7,072 bases of DNA from Roseovarius sp. UBA3070 (lineage in GTDB: Bacteria; Pseudomonadota; Alphaproteobacteria; Rhodobacterales; Rhodobacteraceae), in contig DFBW01000185.1 in assembly GCA_002366775.1 (NCBI GenBank), positions 1 to 7,072 of the forward strand. The letters are read 5' to 3'. The position numbers and the translations under genes are program-made. Shown one piece after another: positions 1 through 5,984 of this stretch. Under the pieces are notes generated by a model. That model made no database searches. It was given only the letters and a program-made list of their open reading frames with translations, and was not told the DNA's origin. How positions within the stretch are numbered: position 1 is the stretch's first letter; the number at the start of each line of letters is the position of its first letter.

Positions 1-807
1 GAATTGTTCCGTGCCATGCAGAACGGCACGATTGATGCGGTGCAATCGGATGATGATTCCATGGCTTCGCCCACCGAGGTCACAGTGTTTGGCGGCTACT
101 TTCCGTTTGCCTCACGCTACAGCCTGGATGTACCGGTTCTGTTCAACCAATATGGTTTGAATGAGATTTGGGACGAAGAATATTCCAAAGTCGGCGTGAA
201 ACACATCAGCGCCGGTGCATGGGATCCTTGCCACTTTGCCACCAAAGATCCGATCAATTCACTGGCGGACCTGAAGGGTAAACGCGTCTTTACCTTCCCC
301 ACCGCTGGGCGGTTCTTGCAGCAGTTTGGCGTGGTGCCCGTGACCCTGCCCTGGGAAGACATCGAAGTGGCCGTTCAAACCGGCGAGCTGGATGGCATCG
401 CATGGTCAGGTATCACCGAAGATTACACTGTCGGCTGGGCAGATGTGACCAACTACTTCCTGACCAACAACATCTCAGGTGCCTGGGCGGGATCGTTCTT
501 TGCCAACCAAGAGCGCTGGAACGCCTTGCCAGAAGATCTGCAAACCCTGTTCCGGGTGTGCTGTGACCAGTCACACTACTATCGCCAATGGTGGTATTGG
601 GGTGGTGAAGCCAGCCTGCGCGTGGACGGCCCCAAGATGGAGCTGACCTCGATCCCGGATGCCGAATGGAAGCAGGTCGAAGACGCCGCGTTGGTGTTCT
701 GGGATGAAATCGCATCGGAATCGCCAACCAAGGCGAAAGTTGTAGAGATCTTCAAGAAATACAACGCCGATATGCAAAAAGCCGGACGGCCTTACCGCTA
801 CGGCTGA
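1..807 (+). CDS. TRAP transporter substrate-binding protein (DctP family), 5'-truncated
   Basis: Open from the first base of the window, so the signal peptide and roughly the first 80-100 residues are missing; 268 residues and the stop (805-807) are seen. It should be the periplasmic receptor that hands a small organic solute to a TRAP membrane complex, whose DctQ/DctM genes are not in the window and may lie upstream. The family signature is the block SLADLKGKRVFTF, then FGVVPVTLPWEDIEVAVQTG and ELDGIAWSG (about residues 90-138), followed by a Trp/Tyr-rich C-terminal half. DctP receptors for carboxylates normally carry an Arg a few residues after the GK of this block; here that place reads Phe (nt 289-291), so the ligand may not be a simple carboxylate. 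The gene ends at a strong terminator, yet the downstream ligase and dehydrogenases are probably its metabolic partners. Family assignment is sure; the ligand (ethanolamine or another amino alcohol) is inference. Confidence 0.9.
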   Translation, partial: ELFRAMQNGTIDAVQSDDDSMASPTEVTVFGGYFPFASRYSLDVPVLFNQYGLNEIWDEEYSKVGVKHISAGAWDPCHFATKDPINSLADLKGKRVFTFPTAGRFLQQFGVVPVTLPWEDIEVAVQTGELDGIAWSGITEDYTVGWADVTNYFLTNNISGAWAGSFFANQERWNALPEDLQTLFRVCCDQSHYYRQWWYWGGEASLRVDGPKMELTSIPDAEWKQVEDAALVFWDEIASESPTKAKVVEIFKKYNADMQKAGRPYRYG

Positions 808-820
808 TCGTAACGTCTGA

Positions 821-856
821 TTCACCCCCCGGCGTATCGGCCCGGGGGTGAATTTT
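821..856 (+). terminator. Rho-independent terminator after the TRAP gene
   Basis: The arms TTCACCCCC (821-829) and GGGGGTGAA (844-852) pair perfectly over 9 bp. After one C/C mismatch they continue as GGC/GCC around a GTATCG loop. TTTT follows at 853-856. It lies 13 bases after the TRAP stop codon. The strong GC stem and short T tract are the usual terminator form. Some read-through into the ligase gene is possible because the T tract is short. Confidence 0.85.
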
Positions 857-894
857 CCAAGAAAATTGCAAAAATTCTATGAAGAACTTTTTGC
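851..894. promoter_or_regulatory. Two adjacent AT-rich inverted repeats before the GS-like gene
   Basis: Directly after the terminator stem come AATTTTC (851-857) and GAAAATT (861-867), a perfect 7-bp inverted repeat around CAA. Next are GCAAAAATTCT (868-878) and AGAA-C-TTTTTGC (883-894), an 11-bp stem with one bulged C and the loop ATGA. They end 19 bases before the preferred ATG of the GS-like gene. They could be operator sites for a repressor of the ligase operon, or hairpins in its leader RNA. I cannot place a convincing -35/-10 pair between 857 and 913, so function is open. Confidence 0.45.
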
Positions 895-913
895 CCACAT
901 AACGGACCTTGCC

Positions 914-2269
914 ATGACCCTGAGCTTTGACACGCTGAAAACAAAATATGAGGCCGATGAGGTTGACACCGTTCTGGTCTGCCTTGTGGATATGCAGGGC
1001 CGGTTGATGGGCAAGCGCTTTCACGCCGGGCATTTCATTGCCGGGGCCTGGGAAGAAACCCATTGCTGCAATTACCTGCTGGCCACGGATTTGCAGATGG
1101 CGACGCCCGATGGCTATGCCTCGACCAGTTGGGAATCAGGTTATGGCGACTATGTGATGAAGCCCGATCTGGATACGTTGCGCATGGTCCCATGGTTGGA
1201 GGGCACTGCGATGGTGCTGTGTGACGTGTTGGATCACCACACGCATCAAGATGTGCCCCATTCCCCGCGCGCAGTGCTGAAAAAGCAGCTAAAGCGGCTT
1301 GAGGCGATGGGCTTTGACGCCATGATGGCGACCGAGCTGGAGTTCTTTCTGTTCGAAAAGAGCTTTGATGACATCCGAAAATCAGGCTTCCGCGATCTGG
1401 AGCCGATCAGCGGTTATAATGAAGATTACCACATCCTTCAAACCTCACGCGAGGAACATGTGATGCGCCCGATCCGCAACCATCTGTGGGACGCGGGCAT
1501 TCCGGTTGAAAATTCCAAAGGCGAGGCCGAAACCGGCCAGGAAGAGCTGAACATCAAATATGCCGCGGCACAGGATACGGCCGATTACCATACGATTGCC
1601 AAACACGCGATCAAGGAAATCGCCTATCAGCAAGGCCACGCGGTGACGTTTTTGCCCAAGTGGCACCATGACAAGGTTGGCTCCTCCAGCCATGTGCATC
1701 AATCCTTGTGGAAAGATGGCGCGCCGGTGTTTTACGACCCGGATGACAAGCTGGGCATGAGCGCATTGATGAAAACATATATGGCAGGCTTGTTGAAATA
1801 CGCCCCCGATTTCACCTATTTTCTGGCGCCTTATGTGAACAGCTATAAGCGGTTTCAAAAAGGCAGCTTTGCGCCCACACGCACGATCTGGTCGGTGGAC
1901 AATCGCACCGCTGGTTTTAGATTGTGTGGCACCGGGTCCAAGGCGATCCGGGTGGAGTGCCGTGTGGGTGGGTCGGATCTGAACCCCTATCTGGCAATGG
2001 CCGCACAAATCGCCGCCGGGATCGCCGGGATTGAAGAGACGCTGGAACTGGCCCCGCCCACAGTTGGCGATGCGTATCAAGGCGACAGCGGTATGATCCC
2101 GCAAAATCTGCGTGATGCCCGCGAGACCCTTAAAGGGTCGGACATGCTGCGCGCGGCCTTTGGCGATGACGTGGTCGATCACTATGCCCGTGCGGCCGAG
2201 TGGGAGTTAGAAGAGTTTGATCGTATCGTGACTGATTACGAAGTGGCGCGCGGGTTTGAGCTGGCGTGA
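914..2269 (+). CDS. Glutamine synthetase-like gamma-glutamyl-amine ligase
   Basis: A cytoplasmic ATP-dependent ligase of the GS superfamily, 451 residues from ATG 914. An in-frame GTG at 848 lies inside the terminator stem, so it is rejected; no strong Shine-Dalgarno is seen before 914. The N-terminal beta-grasp part spans about residues 18-110. The catalytic domain shows TELEFFLF (metal Glu141, Glu143), GEAETGQEELNIKY (Glu204, Glu211), SSSHVHQSLW (His260), DNRTAGFR (Arg331) and RVECR with NPYLAMAA (Glu348). So the ATP, metal and glutamate machinery looks intact. The DGSS motif holding the ammonium-site Asp of true GS is absent, and the YEAP flap Glu is replaced (GSFAP, Phe319). Both changes are known in relatives that glutamylate amines, such as PuuA- or GlnA4-type enzymes. 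With an alcohol and an aldehyde dehydrogenase downstream, an amino alcohol is the likely acceptor. Superfamily is certain; acceptor is inferred. A true ammonium-using GS is unlikely. Confidence 0.88.
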   Translation: MTLSFDTLKTKYEADEVDTVLVCLVDMQGRLMGKRFHAGHFIAGAWEETHCCNYLLATDLQMATPDGYASTSWESGYGDYVMKPDLDTLRMVPWLEGTAMVLCDVLDHHTHQDVPHSPRAVLKKQLKRLEAMGFDAMMATELEFFLFEKSFDDIRKSGFRDLEPISGYNEDYHILQTSREEHVMRPIRNHLWDAGIPVENSKGEAETGQEELNIKYAAAQDTADYHTIAKHAIKEIAYQQGHAVTFLPKWHHDKVGSSSHVHQSLWKDGAPVFYDPDDKLGMSALMKTYMAGLLKYAPDFTYFLAPYVNSYKRFQKGSFAPTRTIWSVDNRTAGFRLCGTGSKAIRVECRVGGSDLNPYLAMAAQIAAGIAGIEETLELAPPTVGDAYQGDSGMIPQNLRDARETLKGSDMLRAAFGDDVVDHYARAAEWELEEFDRIVTDYEVARGFELA

Positions 2270-2277
2270 GGGTTGCA

Positions 2278-2321
2278 CCGTCCGGATGCCTCCGGCGGGG
2301 ATATTTTGGGCAAGAAGATGG
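2278..2321 (+). repeat. Rhodobacterales-type intergenic element with hairpin
   Basis: Nine bases after the ligase stop, CCG-T-CCGGA pairs with TCCGG-CGG (8 bp, one bulged T, loop TGCC; 2278-2298), followed by GGATATTTTGGGC and AAGAAGATGG. I recall CCTCCGGCGGG-(A/T-rich)-AAGAAG as a recurring intergenic element in Rhodobacterales genomes; only one copy lies here, so the repeat nature rests on memory. The hairpin plus TATTTT could weaken transcription or mark an RNA end between ligase and dehydrogenase. Its closing AAGAAGATG imitates a ribosome site with start codon, in frame with the dehydrogenase, and could mislead gene callers (ATG 2318). Confidence 0.5.
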
Positions 2322-2350
2322 ACTTGCTGCTTTTAAAAGATGAGGGCGCT

Positions 2351-3733
2351 ATGACGCAGATGTTGAAATGTATCTCGCCGATTGATGGATCGGTTTTTGC
2401 AGAGCGCGAAACGCTGACTGCCGAGGCCGCCGCGCAGGTGGCTGCACGCGCACGGGCAGCGCAAGTGGCCTGGGCAGCACGACCGTTGAGCGAACGCACG
2501 GCCCTGGTGATGGCCGGTGTGGCCGCCGTGGGGGCCATGAACGATGAAATTGTGCCCGAGTTGGCGCATATGATGGGGCGCCCGGTGCGCTATGGCGGTG
2601 AATTTGGCGGGTTCAATGAACGCGCCAGCCATATGGCAGCCATAGCCGAGGATGCACTGGCGGATGTTGAGGTGGGCGAGGATGCCACTTTCAAGCGATA
2701 TATCAAACGGGTGCCGCATGGTGTCGTGCTGGTCGTGGCGCCTTGGAACTATCCCTATATGACGGCGATCAACACGGTGGCCCCTGCCCTGATTGCCGGG
2801 AATACGGTGGTGTTGAAACATGCGACACAAACCCTGTTGGTGGGCGAGAGGATGGTGCGGGCTTTTATCGCGGCTGGCGTGCCTGAGGATGTGTTCCAGA
2901 ATGTGTTTCTGGATCACGACACAACGTCGGCACTGATTGCTGAGCGGGCTTTTGATTTTGTGAATTTCACCGGCTCGGTTGGGGGCGGCAAGGCGATGGA
3001 ACGCGCCGCCGCAGGTACATTCACCGGTGTCGGGCTGGAGTTGGGTGGCAAGGATCCGGGCTATGTCATGGACGACGCCGATCTGGATGCCGCCGTGGAT
3101 ACGCTGATTGATGGCGCGATGTTCAATGCGGGTCAATGCTGCTGTGGGATTGAGCGGATTTATGTGGCGGCAAGCCTGTATGACGCTTTTGTTGAAAAGG
3201 CCGTGGCGATTGTGAAGGGCTATAAGCTGGGCAATCCAATGGACCCGGGCACGACCCTGGGGCCGATGGCCAACGTGCGGTTTGCCGCCGAGGTGCGTGC
3301 GCAGATTGCCGAAGCTGTCGCCGCCGGTGCCAAAGCACATATCGAGACCTTTGCCGAGGATGATGGGGGCGCATATCTGACGCCCCAGATCCTGACCAAT
3401 GTCACCCACGACATGCGCGTCATGCGCGACGAGAGCTTTGGCCCGGTGGTGGGCATCATGCCCGTCAAGGACGATGCCGAGGCGATTGAGCTGATGAACG
3501 ACAGCCAGTTTGGCCTGACCGCCAGCCTGTGGACCGCTGATCTGGAGCGCGCCACAGCCGTGGGTGATCAGATTGAAACTGGCACCGTGTTTATGAACCG
3601 GGCGGATTACCTCGATCCGGGCCTGTGCTGGACCGGGTGCAAAGACACCGGTCGTGGCGGTGGTCTGTCGATTATCGGCTATCACAATCTGACACGTCCC
3701 AAATCTTACCATATGAAAAAGGTCACATCATGA
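2351..3733 (+). CDS. NAD(P)-dependent aldehyde dehydrogenase
   Basis: Oxidises an aldehyde to the acid in the cytoplasm. 460 residues from ATG 2351, which has GAGG five bases upstream; ATG 2318 belongs to the intergenic element and TTG 2273 is implausible. Visible ALDH landmarks are PWNYP with Asn133, VVLKHATQT with the cofactor-binding Lys156, NFTGSVGGGKAM (about 205-216), LELGGKDP with general base Glu230, FNAGQCCCGIERI with nucleophile Cys264, and DESFGPVVG (360-368). All key residues are present and the length is close to the usual 470-500. The nucleophile sits in a run of three Cys. The gene overlaps the iron alcohol dehydrogenase by ATGA, so the two are translated together and probably act in sequence, alcohol to aldehyde to acid. 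A gamma-glutamyl-amino-aldehyde is the likely substrate given the ligase upstream, but motif reading alone cannot fix substrate or NAD/NADP choice. Confidence 0.9.
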   Translation: MTQMLKCISPIDGSVFAERETLTAEAAAQVAARARAAQVAWAARPLSERTALVMAGVAAVGAMNDEIVPELAHMMGRPVRYGGEFGGFNERASHMAAIAEDALADVEVGEDATFKRYIKRVPHGVVLVVAPWNYPYMTAINTVAPALIAGNTVVLKHATQTLLVGERMVRAFIAAGVPEDVFQNVFLDHDTTSALIAERAFDFVNFTGSVGGGKAMERAAAGTFTGVGLELGGKDPGYVMDDADLDAAVDTLIDGAMFNAGQCCCGIERIYVAASLYDAFVEKAVAIVKGYKLGNPMDPGTTLGPMANVRFAAEVRAQIAEAVAAGAKAHIETFAEDDGGAYLTPQILTNVTHDMRVMRDESFGPVVGIMPVKDDAEAIELMNDSQFGLTASLWTADLERATAVGDQIETGTVFMNRADYLDPGLCWTGCKDTGRGGGLSIIGYHNLTRPKSYHMKKVTS

Positions 3734-4875
3734 GCCTGACTGGAAACTGGTCTTACCCCACAGTGATGAAATTTGGCGCGGGCCGCATTGCTGAACTGCC
3801 CGCAGCTTGCGCTCAGGCAGGCATCAAACGCCCCTTGCTGGTGACAGACAAGGGGTTGGCGGATCTACCTGTTACCCAGGCCACGCTGGACATCATGGAT
3901 GCCGCCGGACTGGGGCGCGCGATGTTTTCGCAGGTCGATCCCAACCCCAATGAGGTCAACCTTAACGCTGGTGTTGCCGCTTACAAGGCTGGCGGTCATG
4001 ACGGCGTTATTGCCTTTGGCGGCGGCTCTGGTTTGGACCTGGGCAAGATGGTGGCCTTTATGGCCGGTCAGACGCGGCCCATCTGGGATTTTGAGGATAT
4101 TGGCGATTGGTGGACCCGCGCCAATGCCGACGTGATTGCGCCGATCATTGCAGTGCCCACAACCGCCGGAACCGGCTCGGAAGTGGGGCGCGCATCAGTA
4201 ATCACCGACAGTGTCAGCCATGTGAAGAAAATCATCTTTCATCCCAAGGTGCTGCCAGAAGTTGTGATCTGTGACCCTGAACTGACTGTTGGCATGCCCC
4301 AGTTCATCACCGCAGGCACCGGCCTTGATGCCTTTGCCCATTGTGTTGAGGCCTATTCCAGCCCGCATTATCATCCGATGAGCCAGGGAATTGCCTTGGA
4401 AGGTATGCGTCTGGTGGTGGAAAACCTGCCGCGTGCCTACGGCGATGGCACGGATATTGAGGCGCGTGCCAACATGATGTCAGCCGCCGCGATGGGGGCC
4501 ACGGCGTTCCAAAAAGGGCTTGGTGCAATCCACGCCATGAGCCACCCCATTGGGGCCCATTTCAACACCCACCACGGCACCACCAATGCGGTGTGTATGC
4601 CTGCCGTACTGGAATTCAACGCGCCGGTAATTGCCGATCGCTTCGACAGGGCGGCGTCCTACATTGGCGTGCAGGGCGGGTTCGATGGGTTCCGCGCCTT
4701 CGTGCAGGAGTTCAACGATAGCATGAACATCCCCCGTAAGCTGTCTGAGATGGGTGTGACCGAGGCCAGCATTCCCGATCTGGTAGCAGGCGCCATCATT
4801 GACCCCAGTTGTGGCGGCAACCCGATTGAGCTGACCGAGGAAAACCTCGAAGGGCTGTTCCGCGCGGCTTTGTAA
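3730..4875 (+). CDS. Iron-containing alcohol dehydrogenase (group III)
   Basis: Oxidises a primary alcohol to the aldehyde with NAD(P), 381 residues, the normal size for the family. The start ATG 3730 shares ATGA with the preceding stop and has AAAAAGG seven bases upstream; a longer reading that begins inside the ALDH gene is rejected. The nucleotide-binding half shows FGGGSGLDLGK (96-106) and PTTAGTGSE (143-151). The metal ligands of the FucO/group III fold are all in place: Asp200 and His204 in TGLDAFAHCVEAY, then His268 and His282 in IHAMSHPIGAHFNTHHG, with His272 at the place of the His near the nicotinamide in FucO. In the operon it would oxidise the hydroxyl of a gamma-glutamylated amino alcohol, the product then passing to the ALDH. 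A free alcohol as substrate remains possible. It is the last gene of the + operon; a stem-loop follows at 4895. Confidence 0.92.
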   Translation: MSLTGNWSYPTVMKFGAGRIAELPAACAQAGIKRPLLVTDKGLADLPVTQATLDIMDAAGLGRAMFSQVDPNPNEVNLNAGVAAYKAGGHDGVIAFGGGSGLDLGKMVAFMAGQTRPIWDFEDIGDWWTRANADVIAPIIAVPTTAGTGSEVGRASVITDSVSHVKKIIFHPKVLPEVVICDPELTVGMPQFITAGTGLDAFAHCVEAYSSPHYHPMSQGIALEGMRLVVENLPRAYGDGTDIEARANMMSAAAMGATAFQKGLGAIHAMSHPIGAHFNTHHGTTNAVCMPAVLEFNAPVIADRFDRAASYIGVQGGFDGFRAFVQEFNDSMNIPRKLSEMGVTEASIPDLVAGAIIDPSCGGNPIELTEENLEGLFRAAL

Positions 4876-4894
4876 GCCTGCACATGTGCTGTAC

Positions 4895-4931
4895 GCCTCG
4901 CCCGCAACCCAGGGCGAGGCCTGCTGCCTTT
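4895..4931. terminator. Stem-loop between convergent genes, candidate two-way terminator
   Basis: GCCTCGCCC (4895-4903) and GGGCGAGGC (4912-4920) form a perfect 9-bp GC stem around an 8-base loop. It sits between the stop of the iron alcohol dehydrogenase (4875) and the stop of the regulator read from the other strand (4954-4956). The downstream tract on + is only CTGCTGCCTTTCT, and there is no T run on the - side, so termination may be partial. A separate perfect 10-bp palindrome, GCACATGTGC, lies at 4880-4889. Nothing else is seen in this 78-base gap. Confidence 0.65.
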
Positions 4932-4953
4932 CTCGGGCGGGGGATTTGCGCGC

Positions 4954-5901
4954 TCATCCGAGTCGCAGGCTGGATGGTGTGACACCATAATACCGCTTCA
5001 TCGCCCGTGCCATTGCAGCCGGGCTTTCATACCCATTGCGCAGGGCAATTTCGGCCACACTCAAGGTGCTGCCCTCTAGCATCTTGCGGGCGGATGACAG
5101 GCGTAAATGGCGATAAACCGTGCCAGGTGGAGCGCCTAGCCGGTTGCGAAAACGCCGATCCAGCGTCCGCGATTGGCACGACAACAGGCGCGATAACTCC
5201 AGCAGGCTTAGCGGTTTTTCCAGGTTTTCACGCATCAATGCCAGGGCACGCCGCACCGTTGGGTCTGTTACTGTTCCACGCTCGTGGATTGCATCTACTG
5301 GTGGATCGCCCTGCATGAACAACGCCTCGACATCCAGCCGCGCGGCCAGCCCGGCGTGATCGGCAATCAACCCCAAAGTCATATCCAGCGCCGACATCGC
5401 ACCAGCGCAGGTGATGACCCGGCCATCACGCACCAAACGGCTGCGTTCTGCCTCGATTTGCAAAAACCGCTCCATGAATCCATCCATCAAGTCCCAATGT
5501 ACCGTGGCGCGTCGCCCCTCAAGCAGCCCGGCTGAGGCCAACAACCACGGGGCGGTATCCATCCCCACAATGATGCGCGCCTTGGCCGAGGCCTGCCGCA
5601 ATGCGCGGCGCATGTCAGGTGTGTCGTGATGTTCATGTCCGTAGCTGGACAATACAAATAGATAATCACACGGGGCCAAATCCGAAAGGCCGGCCTGGGG
5701 CAACACTTGCATCGCACTTGAAGACAAGGCCGCGCCCCCGTCATGTGTCAGGATTTGCCAGCTAAAAATCGGGGACCGGTTCAGCGTGTTGGCAGCGCGC
5801 AAAGGCTCCAGACAATTGGCCAGACACAGGTTTGAGAACTGATCAAATATCAGCAGTGCAATATGCACGGGCGGTGCATCTGGATTTGTCCATTGTGGCA
5901 T
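4954..5901 (-). CDS. GlxA/CdhR-type transcription regulator (DJ-1/PfpI + AraC HTH)
   Basis: 315 residues, a cytoplasmic DNA-binding regulator. Residues about 12-185 form a DJ-1/PfpI (class I amidotransferase-like) sensor: HIALLIFDQFSNLCLANCLEPLRAAN, then GMDTAPWLLASAGLLEG and ATVHW. The place of the catalytic Cys in this loop is Asp115, so the domain should bind a ligand without catalysing. Residues 216-313 are the two-helix-turn-helix AraC domain, with LSLLELSRLLSCQSRTLDRRF and VAEIALRNGYESPAAMARAMK followed by YYGVTPSSLR. This architecture is shared by GbdR, CdhR and ArgR, activators of betaine, carnitine and arginine genes in Pseudomonas. Divergence from a BKACE gene makes a CdhR-like carnitine regulator most likely. 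Its start codon lies between two direct repeats, which suggests autoregulation. No good Shine-Dalgarno precedes ATG 5901; a GTG at codon 12 is an alternative start. Confidence 0.88.
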   Translation of the reverse strand: MPQWTNPDAPPVHIALLIFDQFSNLCLANCLEPLRAANTLNRSPIFSWQILTHDGGAALSSSAMQVLPQAGLSDLAPCDYLFVLSSYGHEHHDTPDMRRALRQASAKARIIVGMDTAPWLLASAGLLEGRRATVHWDLMDGFMERFLQIEAERSRLVRDGRVITCAGAMSALDMTLGLIADHAGLAARLDVEALFMQGDPPVDAIHERGTVTDPTVRRALALMRENLEKPLSLLELSRLLSCQSRTLDRRFRNRLGAPPGTVYRHLRLSSARKMLEGSTLSVAEIALRNGYESPAAMARAMKRYYGVTPSSLRLG

Positions 5902-5921
5902 GTTATTTGTCTATTACGGCA
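5884..5921. promoter_or_regulatory. Tandem 17-bp direct repeat, probable AraC-family operator
   Basis: 5884-5900 and 5905-5921 share the pattern ATTTGTCyATTryGGCA, 14 of 17 bases identical and all three differences transitions. The offset is exactly 21 bp, so both half-sites face the same side of the helix, as AraC-family dimers or tandem HTH domains need. The first repeat covers the first codons of the regulator. The second ends 2 bp before a -35-like hexamer of the BKACE gene. This fits activation of BKACE and repression of the regulator by the same protein. Seen directly: repeat and spacing. Inferred: who binds it. Confidence 0.6.
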
Positions 5922-5923
5922 AA

Positions 5924-5951
5924 TTGGCGACTCACACCAGAGCGTTACCCT
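5924..5951 (+). promoter_or_regulatory. Candidate activator-dependent promoter of the BKACE gene
   Basis: TTGGCG (5924-5929) and TACCCT (5946-5951), 16 bases apart, are a weak -35/-10 pair. The -10 in particular is poor, as expected where an activator is needed. A start of transcription near 5958 would leave a leader of about 27 bases containing the GAGGA ribosome site. The placement just after the direct repeat supports it, but alphaproteobacterial promoters are hard to call by eye. Confidence 0.35.
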
Positions 5952-5984
5952 GAGAGAACCCCCATGCTTTTCCGAGGATCTCAC

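Noticed and set aside
848..913. GTG 848 as start of the GS-like gene
   Set aside because: It lies inside the 3' arm of the terminator, and the 22 added residues encode the AT-rich inverted repeats. GS family proteins usually begin close to the ATG 914 reading.
1445..2182. Open frame of 245 codons on the - strand opposite the GS-like gene
   Set aside because: It is antisense to conserved catalytic blocks of the ligase, with no start signal and no domain.
2333..3712. Long open frame of 459 codons on the - strand opposite the aldehyde dehydrogenase
   Set aside because: It mirrors the ALDH gene codon for codon, is rich in His, Arg and Gln as typical for antisense frames in GC-rich DNA, and shows no domain or ribosome site. 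The + strand frame has complete ALDH motifs.
4880..4889. Perfect palindrome GCACATGTGC after the iron alcohol dehydrogenase
   Set aside because: Ten bases between convergent stop codons with no second copy and no promoter nearby; chance is a sufficient explanation.
5919..5929. Imperfect palindrome GGCAAATTGGC in the divergent promoter
   Set aside because: Only 8 of 11 positions are symmetric, and it overlaps the better supported direct repeat and the -35-like hexamer.
5832..5984. ATG 5832 as start of the BKACE gene
   Set aside because: It would overlap the regulator by 70 bases and read through the operator. ATG 5985 has a clear GAGGA ribosome site and gives the normal family length.
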